A stretch of DNA of 64,000 bases. Source: Tillandsia leiboldiana (lineage: Eukaryota; Streptophyta; Magnoliopsida; Poales; Bromeliaceae). Below, one piece after another: positions 31,510 to 41,390 of the stretch. The stretch is taken from assembly GCA_029204045.2 (NCBI GenBank), contig CM055065.1, forward strand, positions 12,723,024-12,787,023, in the 5' to 3' direction. A program made the translations under genes and the position numbers. Position 1 is the stretch's first letter, and each line of letters begins with the position of its first letter. The notes beneath the pieces were generated by a model that saw only the letters and a list, made by a program, of their open reading frames with translations, did no database searches and was not told the DNA's origin.

Positions 31510-31732
31510 GGAGCCACGTGGTAGCCGGGGATTGGCCGGCGGACACGGCGCGGTCCACGGAAGATGCGTAGGGCGCGGTGGACTGGGCGCGGGGGACACG
31601 TGGCAGCCTCTGATAGGCGGGCTCATGCGGCGCGGTCCACGGGAGAACCGGGGGAGTGCGGGGGAGCAGTGGACCGGGGCTGGGCCACATGGCGGCCCCG
31701 GGTTGGTAGGCTCACGCGCGCGTGGTCCATGC
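31510..31732 (+). promoter_or_regulatory. G-box plus CCAAT modules of LTR F
   Basis: CACGTG at 31515 and 31597 and CACATG at 31686 are each followed ~10-15 bp later by GATTGG, GATAGG or GTTGG (inverted CCAAT-box type). A fourth module is at 39788-39808, upstream of the TATA box once element C is removed. Confidence 0.55.
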
Positions 31733-32812
31733 TGTTGGTTTTTTGGATCCTCAAAGATCTAAATAGGTACTATCAAACAACTAGAGGGGGGGTGAATAGG
31801 TGTAATACTTAAAAACAAATCTCAGTGCAAAAAAAAAAACCAATGCGGAAATAAAAAACAGCACACCGAGATATACGTGGAAACTCCAATCCAGGAGAAA
31901 AACCACGGGACCAACACGCAATAACAATCCACTAAGAATAGAAGAATAACAAGGTGATTACCGACTCCACGGACTCAACCACTCCTTCAACTTCTTCGGA
32001 CCTTGCGCTCACCGATTGCACGTCCACTGCACACGTTCGAATCCACGAACGCCACTCGAATCCACGAGCACACGTTCGATGGTGATCCTTTGCTTAGATT
32101 ATCATTGAGGAACCGTAGAAGGAATCTCTAAGCAAAGACTAGATCAATTCGACAAAAAATAGATCTTGGAAGAACCGTCGAATTGACCTAAAAGAGGCGA
32201 AAGAGAAGAACGATAAAAACCAGCCTCTAGGGTTGCTCTCGAGTGTTTCTGAATTGATCGGTAAGTATCGAGAAACCCTAAGTATCTATTTATAACCCTT
32301 GGAAAAAGATAAAAGTTGGTTTAGAAATCTTATCCCGAGAAGGCATTGTGTACCGGTACCAAATAACGTGTTCCGGTACGCAATGGTGCAAAACACAGAT
32401 TTTTCTATTGTGTTCCGGTACGCGAGTCTGTGTTCCGGTACGCAATGCAAATTACAGAAAATTCTGTGTCGGGTTTGAGGAACTCAAAGTGTGGTTCCGG
32501 TACTCAATGTAAAAACTGATTTTTCCAAGATAAACTTTATCCAAAAGAAACCTAGTACCGGAATCCAAACTTAAAATAGATTGTAAGTTAAATCCAAGTT
32601 CCTAAAACCAAGTCTAAACTGGGTTTCAATCATTTCCATATTCCAATGATTATAAATGAACTTAAATCACCATGGTTTAATTAACCATACCTGAGTGTTA
32701 TCTTGAGCTCATGTTGAATCTTCAATGAGTCTTCGAAAGCTGATTTGACAATTTGATCCCTTTAAGACTCCGACTCAACTTACGAAATATGCCAACACAA
32801 AAAGCCGTAACA
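31733..32812 (-). repeat. Element C 3' LTR
   Basis: 1080 bp. It lacks 88 bp of the stem-loop array present in the 5' LTR; the deletion is bounded by TTCGA microhomology near 32075. TATA at 32287-32294; CCGG repeats at about 32347-32525. Confidence 0.93.
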
Positions 32813-33139
32813 ATCTCCCCCTTTGGCAATTTCGTGACGAAACCCAAAAATACATAAAGCACTCAAGTCACTCATCTTAAACTAAAAAATCGAAACTCAA
32901 TGTTATCACCAAAACATTAATTTTCTTTGCGTGAAAGATCCAATAAATACAAATTACATTTCAACCAAACAGTCCTAGAACATACTCTATGACTTAGGAC
33001 TTGGAGTCTTAAAGTGATGTAATTCCTGCAAAACAAAACTCCAAACAAAATCAAACATTAGTCGTTAGAAATTAAAATCATACATTTGATTCGTCTTCCT
33101 TTTGGTTCTTTTGTTTTTCCGGCTCTTTTGTTTTGTGTC

Positions 33140-33245
33140 TCTTGTTCTCAATCTTTTCTTTATCTCCCCCTATCTTGAGAATTTCTGTTCTCCCCTTTTT
33201 ATGATACGTCCATCTCATTTCTGTTCTCCCCCTTTTTGTCACAAA
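33140..33245 (-). promoter_or_regulatory. Multiple polypurine tracts of element C
   Basis: On the minus strand, repeated AAAGGGGGAGAAC-type tracts lie between the third ORF and the 3' LTR. The last tract (GGGGGAGATTG, 32810-32823) abuts the LTR. Confidence 0.75.
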
Positions 33246-33374
33246 TTGTCAAACAGTTAAATAGACAAAACGAAACATACTAGAAGGATAAGTTCTTAGT
33301 TACATGCCCATAAGAGTTCTTATTCATCACAAAGTAAAAAGAAAATGAAAACCAAAAACAAGAAGGAAAAGAAG

Positions 33375-34739
33375 TCACTCATCCTCATTTGAATCATCAT
33401 CATCATCATGTGATGTTGGTCCATGCGATGTACTCGGTGCAGTTGCTCCAGTGACCACATCATCATGTTTACACCCAAGGATATCGAAGATTTTCTTTAA
33501 ACCATCCTCAAGTTTCTTGAAGCCTTGCTCCATCCTTTGCTCCATCCTTTGCTTTAATGAATGAACATCCCGATGCAAGGTTTGAAGAGTTACGACCTCA
33601 TCTGGTTCAGGAGATTCTTGACGAGGTGGTGCACTCACTGTCGCTTCACTTGCATAGGCTTTTGTATGCCCAAATGTCTTCAAAGTGCTAATCGACTTGG
33701 CTAAAGTGATTCCATCAATTGCCCCCAAGCCATAATCATATTTGGCACAAGAAATGTCCACTCCGTGATCTTCCAGAATACGAGTAATCAAGATTGGATA
33801 CGGTAGAAGGTCACGTTGCCTTGATCCCTCAATGACATGTACCATCTGCTGCCAAAAAAGAAATGGAATGTTGATGTTGATTCCATTTGCACTCTCCGGG
33901 TTACCGAGGAAAAAGAGAAGTAGCAATCGATCCCATCGAATCCTTTTGGTCCCCAGTGTGGGCAATAGGTTGTAGCAAACAATTAAGGACAAAATATGAT
34001 ACTCTGATTTTAGGTCCTTTGATTCAACATATGATCTGTTCGTGTGCGTTCCTGACTTGCAAATAGAGTCCACAACAATATCCCAATGGGTGTCATGTCG
34101 GAAATCACCATCAGTGTAATAAAGACCAGTAGTGTCAACAGCTAATCCAAGATTTGCACCAATTACTGCTGGAGTAATGTCAAACTTGACGTCCTTAACT
34201 GTTGTTTCAATAATGAAAGCCCCTGTGTCATGGTCCTTTTGAAGTATGTTAGCTCTCATGTAGAACTCCCTGATGATCTCCACACAAAAACCCATCTTAG
34301 GTTGAACTCTGCCAGGTGGCCGAATATGACTTCGTTCCAAAAGCCTTGCAAAGTCTGGCACCTCACGACATAGCTCATTAAAATTCACGTGTCGCTCTCC
34401 AATGCATGTGCGGTTTGCAAATCTGGCACGGCGTTTTGCACTCACATGCGTTTCGTTTTCATCAACATTTGATCTCCGTTGAGAGCGCTCGCGTATTACC
34501 GGTCCACCGGTACTTCTACGCGGAGGAGAATCTGCACCCATCTTTTTCCTTGGAGCCAAAGGTGCTTTCCCCTTTCCTTGAACTGATTCCTCTTCATATT
34601 CTGAGGAATGTTCAGATTCTGAGCTAGTTGAATCCTCATAGCGTGATCGTTTGGTAGCCTTTTTCTTTCCAGAACCGCGACCACGTCCACTTCCAGTGGC
34701 CATCAAAATCACTAGTGCAAGAAGCCATGAAAATGCCAT
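33375..34739 (-). CDS. Third ORF: PTP-domain (Transposase_32-like) protein
   Basis: 454 codons, intact. The N-terminus is hydrophobic (MAFSWLLALVILMATGSG), then basic (GRGRGSGKKKATKRSR) and acidic/serine-rich. From about residue 115 to 360 the sequence resembles the 'putative plant transposon protein' domain (PF20167): EIIREFYMRANI, VKDVKFDITPAVIG, SLIVCYNLLPTLGTKRI and LPYPILITRILEDHGV. Residues ~395-430 (LHRDVHSLKQRMEQRMEQ) look like a coiled coil, and the tail is acidic. The biochemical role of such domains is unknown; this is not a proven transposase. A second Met at residue 14 is an alternative start that removes the hydrophobic segment. The first Met directly follows TTTGTAG, a possible splice acceptor. 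Confidence 0.8.
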   Translation of the reverse strand: MAFSWLLALVILMATGSGRGRGSGKKKATKRSRYEDSTSSESEHSSEYEEESVQGKGKAPLAPRKKMGADSPPRRSTGGPVIRERSQRRSNVDENETHVSAKRRARFANRTCIGERHVNFNELCREVPDFARLLERSHIRPPGRVQPKMGFCVEIIREFYMRANILQKDHDTGAFIIETTVKDVKFDITPAVIGANLGLAVDTTGLYYTDGDFRHDTHWDIVVDSICKSGTHTNRSYVESKDLKSEYHILSLIVCYNLLPTLGTKRIRWDRLLLLFFLGNPESANGININIPFLFWQQMVHVIEGSRQRDLLPYPILITRILEDHGVDISCAKYDYGLGAIDGITLAKSISTLKTFGHTKAYASEATVSAPPRQESPEPDEVVTLQTLHRDVHSLKQRMEQRMEQGFKKLEDGLKKIFDILGCKHDDVVTGATAPSTSHGPTSHDDDDDSNEDE

Positions 34740-35200
34740 TTCCTACAAAGAACACAATGCACTATGATTTGATCTTATGGGAAGGCTTAAACATGTCTAA
34801 GAAACATTCTAAACATGTCACAATTGATGATTCATCATTTAAAATTCATTTACATTAAAAGCCCTAATTCTCAATTTCTTCTATGCTAAGAACATATGTA
34901 ATGTTAGATTCAATCAAATAGGCAAGGAAACATGAATCTAATTACATAGAAAGCAACCATTTATGTTCTAAACATGAAATAGGGGTGATTTATACAAGAG
35001 ATTTTATTTGGAGTAAGGATCAACTCAAAAATCCCAAAATAAAACATCAAAACCTAAAAACTAGGGTTTTGAAACAAAAGAAAGCAAGATTAATGAAGAA
35101 GCTTACAAATCAAAGCAACAAATCACTTGATCTTGATGAAAAACCCTTTAGAGATGTTTTAGAGAAAGAGAGGTAGGGTTTTGAAGTGGGGGAGATGAAA
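34740..35200 (-). other. Leader of the third ORF in C, possible intron
   Basis: On the minus strand a donor-like GATTTGTAAGC (about 35097-35107) and an acceptor-like CTTTGTAGGAA next to the ATG could bound an intron. Otherwise non-coding. Confidence 0.45.
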
Positions 35201-35214
35201 TAAAACCTTGGAAT

Positions 35215-35480
35215 TCCGCAATATAAAGAAATCCAGATCGCGTACCGGTACAAGAAGTCGCGTACCGGTACGTAGTGCAAAAACTGAAAATCCTACGTTC
35301 GGGTTCCGGATTGAAAAACAGGGGGTGATCCGGATCCGCAATTTAGTTCCGGTACTAAAAATGGAGTACCGGTACACAAGTGAAAAACCAGAAAAATTCA
35401 CATTCGGGTTCCGGACTGGATTTTCTAATCCGGATTGGATTTTTCGGTACTAAGAAGCAGGTACCGGTACAACAGAGCCA
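35215..35480 (-). promoter_or_regulatory. Internal CCGG-palindrome cluster of element C
   Basis: Several GTACCGGTAC, GATCCGGATC and TTCCGG motifs, the same words as in the LTR U3 upstream of its TATA box, followed on the minus strand by CTTTATAT (about 35219-35228). It is placed before the third ORF and may be an internal promoter. Confidence 0.5.
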
Positions 35481-35829
35481 AAAGGCAAAAATTTCTTGAA
35501 ACAAATCCAAAATTTGAAATCTTTTCAAATACCGATTTGTATACCATCAAGAAATCCATTTAAGTGCTTTGAAAAACAATAAATTCACATAGATGTCATT
35601 CAATCCAATTAATTATAAAAATTAAAAAGATTTACTCCAAAATCATGAAAAATAAAGATAAAACATTATAAACCGTTTTTCATATTATATACGTCAAACA
35701 CAAGTCATCAAAAATAATCTTGAGATCCAAAGTCTATCAAGATGTAACAGATTTACAAAGATGACTTACAGAGATTTCCAAATGACATCAATTTTGAATT
35801 TTACCCTTTCAAATTGAGATAAGCACTAA

Positions 35830-36080
35830 AATACCTAAGGGTTGCTCTTTGAGCATCTTTCAACTATCCCACCTTATACCAACTAGGAGATTGTTCAAAA
35901 TATAAGAACTTTGAATATAAATCTCCAAATGCTTCAACTAAAGATTTTCTCATAAAATACTATAAGCATCCATAACATGTGGTAGCTTCACACACAAACC
36001 GGACGACCGGGGTGGTAGCTCTTTCCAACATGTGGTGGTAGTTTTCACACTCCTTTCGGATGTAACTCTTTTCACATCTT
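35830..36080 (-). other. Conserved non-coding blocks, element C copy
   Basis: The minus-strand counterparts of 20928-21172: block 1 at 35975-36080 and block 2 at 35830-35888. In block 2 the outer stem is weakened by CCACC changing to CAACC. Confidence 0.7.
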
Positions 36081-36498
36081 ATACAATTCATTTTATTACC
36101 CTTGTAAGAAAATACAATCTCTTATGTGAAAGAATTAAATCCCAAATTTTAGTCTATCGGTTGTCTCATGTTTATCACAAAGAACTCACACAACCGAAAT
36201 AGAATAATCATCTAAAGATCACACATGATTACTAAAATTTGATGAATATAATTATCAAAAACTCTTATAATAACGTATCTTCAAAAATTATGATTATAGA
36301 GTAAAGTTGATAATTCATATAAAATTAAATTGGAGTGATTGACAGTGAAACCCTTTTTATCCAATGCACTTGTTCGTTAAAACCCTTTTGTTTAAAAATA
36401 AAATATAAAAACGAAGAGCATTGAAAATATGTAATGCAGAGATTCAGAAAAATATGAAAGGAAAACCAATCAAAGCATTACATACAGTCATAAGCTAA

Positions 36499-38470
36499 TT
36501 AGAACTTAAGACAAGGAAAGATATCACCTTTCCGAATCCAAAATCGTCGGATTTTGGGTTGTCTTGATTCATTGTGGTTGGGAGATGATAGCTTTGACTG
36601 TTGATCCACCTTAGGTCTTTGCCTCGCAGTGATCCACTTGAATGATTGATGTTGTGGCTCGGACCTTTGGTGGGTTGAGTGAACTCCTTTGACTTGATGA
36701 GTCTTTTGATTCCGTTGAGTTCGCTCCGTAGATGAAGTTGTCGAAGAATTCCTCTTTCTCTTTTTCGGGCACGACTTCATCAAGTGTCCTTGAAGTCCAC
36801 ATTGGTGACAAGTTCTTCCTTTCAATTTAGTTGTGGAACTTGAAGCCTTCACAGTTTGGCTCTTTTTAAATCCCAAACCAACCTTGCTTGTTTGACCTAA
36901 TCCGGATATACAATCAAATTTCTTTGAACCGGTTGAAAACCTTTGTATGTCGGATTTAAGTTGATGAACTTGCTTAATCAAAGCTTGGTTGGTGACATGA
37001 ATTTCCTCAAACTATTTTTCTAGAAAACCAATCTTGTTAATGTGGGAATTAACGACCGTTTCCGATTGATTTATCTTTTCTTGGAGGATTTTATTATTAT
37101 CCAATAAAAGCTCTCGTTCTTCCTCGAGATCATGAAGTTTGATCTTTAAAGCATGATTCTCGTCTTGAATCTCAAGTCGTTGCTTCCAACGACTTCCTCA
37201 ACTTCTAAATATGTTTGGCCATCTTCTTTGATTCTGTAAGAAGTTGTTGATATGCCTCAACGAGTTCTTCTTTGTCCGACTCCCCCTCACTTGATGACTC
37301 TCCGCGGGATGTTGATGTTTCATGCAAAATCAAAGGAATAGAGTCAGTGATTAAAGATGATAAGCAAACATTAGAAGAGGGAATATGAGAGGCATGTAAG
37401 GCAACGACTTTTTCCTCTTTACTTGAGGTCGATTCATTAGAAGTAGAATCGTCCCAAGTTTTCGCTTGCAAAGCCTTCTTTATATATGATTTCGGAGAAG
37501 GACAATCCGTTGAAATATGGCCGTAGCCTTTGCATCTATAACATTGGATTTCCCCTTCGAATTCTTCTTTTTCTTTTTCTTTAGAAGGTTTTGCAACACC
37601 TTTGAGTTTAGAGGATTTAGAACCCGATGATCCTTTAGATGGTTTCGTGGATGAAGATCCATCGGTTCGATTCTTCCAAAATTTCCGACAAAATTTCTTT
37701 ACGATCCACGCCAATTGTTCTTCAAAATCGGCAAAGGAGATTTCATCGTCGGAACTTGATTCGCTATCTTCTTCCTTTGTTGATTTGAATGCAATACCTG
37801 TAAGCTTAGAAGAAGACTTGGAAGAAACTTGATTAGTAGGAAAAGTCATTTCATAAGTTTGCAAAGCACATACTAATTCCTCTACTCTCATCTCATCCGG
37901 ATGACTAAGGGTTTCAATGGCGGTAACCTTTGCCCTAAACCGTTCCGGAAGAGTCCGAAGTATCTTTCTTACAATTCTCGACTCCGAGATCTTTTCTCCT
38001 AAATTAGCACAAGTATTAATCACATCTTGAAGTCTAGTGTAATAATCTGTAAACAATTCATGCTCATCCATATGAATAGAGTCAAATTGACTTGTAAGCA
38101 TCTGGAGCTTTTGAATTTTTACTAGATTAGTACCCTCATGTGTAATTTTGAGAATATCCCAAATTTCCTTCGCGGTTTCACACGCGGAAATTCGTGTAAA
38201 CTCAGTCGAGGAAAGAGAATTAAATAAAGCGTTCATACCTTTCCTATTGTAAGAAGAACTTTCGAATTCCTCTTTGGACCATCTAGAGCGAGGTTTTGGG
38301 GTAGTAGAATTTCCTACTTCCTCAACAGGATGCACCCAACCGTATTCCACGGATTGCCATACCCGCTCATCAATTGCGATGAGAAAAGCTCTCATCCGCA
38401 CTTTCCAATAAGCATAATTAGTCCCATCAAAAAGAGGAGGTCTATAAATATTACCACTTACACCCGACAT
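36499..38470 (-). pseudogene. gag: Copia Gag of element C, broken by stops
   Basis: Closely similar to the intact Gag of element B, starting MSGVSGNIYRPPLFDG. The frame is open from 38470 to 37205 (gag core and the first knuckle CYRCKGYGHISTDC). It then hits a TAG where B has lysine (after KKMAKHI), a short frame disturbance near 37185, and a second TAG where B has glutamine (near 37012). It reopens at 36981 and contains the second knuckle CHQCGLQGHLMKSC, ending RKGDIFPCLKF like B. It cannot make full Gag, so C would depend on B-like or D-like elements. Confidence 0.9.
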
Positions 38471-38487
38471 GATAGATAAACCTAAAA

Positions 38488-38504
38488 CCCTCTCTGATAC
38501 CAAT
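38488..38504 (-). promoter_or_regulatory. Element C primer-binding site
   Basis: AATTGGTATCAGAGA on the minus strand directly follows the LTR end and is complementary to initiator tRNA-Met. Confidence 0.8.
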
Positions 38505-39672
38505 TGTTGGTTTTTTGGATCCCCAAAGATCTAAATAGGTACTATCAAACAACTAGAGGGGGGGTGAATAGGTGTAATACTTAAAAACAAATCCCAGTGC
38601 AAAAAAAAAACCAATGCGGAAATAAAAAACAACACACCGAGATATATGTGGAAACTCCAATCCAGGAGAAAAACCACGGGACCAACACGCAATAACAATC
38701 CACTAAGAATAGAAGAATAACAAGGTGATTACCGACTCCACGGACTCAACCCCTCATTCAACTTCTTCGGACCTTGCGCTCACCGATTGCACGTCCACTA
38801 CACACGTTCGAATCCACGAACGCCACTCGAATCCACGAGCACACGTTTCGAATCCACGAAACGCCTTCAACACATCGAATCCACGATGCCACGTCGAATC
38901 CACGACGCAAACTCAGCCGATACAGAATATAGGCTTCGATGGTGATCCTTTGCTTAGATTATCATTGAGGAACCGTAGAAGGAATCTCTAAGCAAAGACT
39001 AGATCAATTCGACAAAAGATAGATCTTGGAAAAACCGTCAAATTGACCTAAAAGAGGCGAAAGAGAAGAACGATAAAAACCAGCCTCTAGGGTTGCTCTC
39101 GAGTGTTTCTGAATTGATCGGTAAGTATCGAGAAACCCTACGTATCTATTTATAACCCTTGGAAAAAGATAAAAGTCGGTTTAGAAATCTTATCCCGAGA
39201 AGGCATTGTGTACCGGTACCAAATAACGTGTTCCGGTACGCAATGGTGCAAAACACAGATTTTTTTATTGTGTTCCGGTACGCGAGTTTGTGTTCCGGTA
39301 CGCAATGCAAATTACAGAAAATTCTGTGTCGGGTTTGAGGAACTCAAAGTGTGGTTCCGGTACTCAATGTAAAAACTGATTTTTCCAAGATAAACTTTAT
39401 CCAAAAGAAACCTAGTACCGGAATCCAAACTTAAAATAGATTGTAAGTTAAATCCAAGTTCCTAAAACCAAGTCTAAACCGGGTTTCAATCATTTCCATA
39501 TTCCAATGATTATAAATGAACTTAAATCACCATGGTTTAATTAACCATACCTGAGTGTTATCTTGAGCTCATGTTGAATCTTCAATGAGTCTTCGAAAGC
39601 TGATTTGACAATTTGATCCCTTTAAGACTCCGACTCAACTTACGAAATATGCCAACACAAAAAGCCGTAACA
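38505..39672 (-). repeat. Element C 5' LTR
   Basis: 1168 bp with the full stem-loop array (38805-38907), TATA at 39147-39154, and repeated TTCCGGTACGCAAT motifs (39208-39365). Confidence 0.93.
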
Positions 39673-41390
39673 CATGCAGCGCGGGGAGCAGGTGGCGACT
39701 GTACGCGCGTGCGGGCGTGGCAAGCGGTGAGTCGGCGCGGCCGGCTGGCGTGGCGGGCGGGGCAGCGCACGCCAGACACGCGGGTGCCACGTGGCGCCCT
39801 GCGATTGGCGGGCGCCACCCACCCTGCCGCCCCGCACGGGACACGCGGCAGCGCCCGAGCGGCTGGGCGCAACTGTCCTGTGTTCGGGACACGTGTCGCG
39901 CCCAGGCGCGTTCGGGCACTCGTCAAGTGGGCTCCCTCGGGCGCGTTTTTGGGCCCGAAAAATTTCGGGCGCCCGAAACCTCGGCCCGAAAATCCGAAAA
40001 TTGGATTTTTGGGCTGAGGCTATAAATAGGCCTCCCAACCCCCTTTTCTCTAGTTTTTTGGGCTTTTTCCTGGGAGCAACCGCAAGTGAAGTTCTTCCTC
40101 ACCTTGTTCCCCCATCTCTTGAAGGATTTGTGGGATTTTAGGAGACCGTGACATTGACGATCTCGGCGACTCGGCGCGCTTCGACATTTCCCTTTCGGTG
40201 CCCATTTCCATTGCTGTTCAGTCCGAGAGTCCCCTGTGCTACCCCGAAGGAATTTTTGGACGATTTTTGTGACAGCGTGTTCTTGAGAGGTAGGCCTTCG
40301 ATTTCCGTGTTGACTACTTCGCTCCGTTTCGAGTTTTTGGTGGGGTTTTCGAGGCACCTTTTGACCCATTTTTCTGCGGCGATGTTTTGGACAGCGATGG
40401 AGTGTTTTTGCCATATCTCAGCCTACGGGTGTCGAAACAGGACGTATAAGTACTTGATTTACATCTACTCTTCGCGTGGATCGCGGCCGTGATTTTTCTT
40501 GATTTTTTGAAGGACTGCACACAGGGGAAAATCCCTATTTTTCTTGGCTATTTTACAAAACAGCAAAGACTTTATTTGGAATCTCCATTTACGTCGTGTG
40601 TGATTCTTGTTACAGTTTGCTCACAGATTTGGGTGTTTCGTGGGGAAAAGGAAAGTTGGATACTTTTACCACATTCGAGGTGAGCATTTGTCCTTTTGGC
40701 CCCAGTCAGAAACTGTGCTTGGTTTGACAGTTGTACTATCCCGACGCACCGTTAATTTCATGCTCTTTTGTGTAGACAGCTCTCGTTGTTTTGGTCGCCA
40801 CCGTTGATCCGAGAGGAGTCTTTGAGAGTTTGGATTTGCGCGTTCTAGGTGGGTAGTTGTTGTTTACCTCTTGCTACGATTTACTCACTAGGGCTATTAG
40901 AGAGACCCCCTGATTTATTGATTATCAGTTTGCCACCCTATTGGAAATCATACATGATTAAAGTAATCTGATTAATTCTCAGCCTATTTATGTGGGATTG
41001 ATATACTATAGTGGTGATATATTAGCATGCCATGCTAGCACTTAGTCTTTCATGAAAACTAATTATTCGATGGGACAAGATGATATATCTTATGTGCGGG
41101 TACCACTCTGATGATTTATTATGGATCATGGACTATGGACATGTGTGGTTGGTTAGTGATTTTGGCATGTTGGTTATACCTGTGTGGAGATACTATTTGA
41201 TACACTCTCTTTTATCTTTCATGAGGACAAATGCATGCGTGTATGGACATCTAGATAGGCCATCTTTTATCGCTACACTATCATATTGGGACTTGACTTA
41301 GGAGAAACCATGTTTGCTTTTTTTCTCCTTTCTATTTAGATATATGATTTATGTTGCTCGGGTTCGAGCAGAGATTTGGGATAGTGTTGT

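Larger units (their letters stand above)
31733..39672 (-). mobile_element. Ty1/copia element C with gag and a third ORF, no pol
   Basis: A minus-strand element with perfect target duplications CATGC (31728-31732 and 39673-39677). The right (5') LTR is 38505-39672 (1168 bp) and the left (3') LTR is 31733-32812 (1080 bp). The left is shorter by 88 bp because of a deletion in the stem-loop array. In element order it has: LTR, primer-binding site, broken gag, conserved blocks, CCGG promoter-like cluster, a 454-codon third ORF, multiple purine tracts, LTR. Pol is absent. Same lineage as B. Confidence 0.93.
31215..41390 (+). repeat. Gypsy LTR F, split by element C
   Basis: LTR F consists of 31215-31732 and 39673-41390. 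Its first part ('ctgtggtgaggaacacctattattgg') matches the minus-strand fragment at 9258-9966. A GC-rich U3 with repeated G-box/CCAAT modules leads to a TATA box (TATAAATAGG at 40021-40030). The LTR 3' end is not seen because element E starts at 41391. The small open frames at 40148-40700 are unremarkable. Confidence 0.7.

Noticed and set aside
33375..34739. Third ORF as an envelope protein
   Set aside because: A hydrophobic start exists, but the body resembles the PTP domain, with no second membrane anchor or cleavage site visible.
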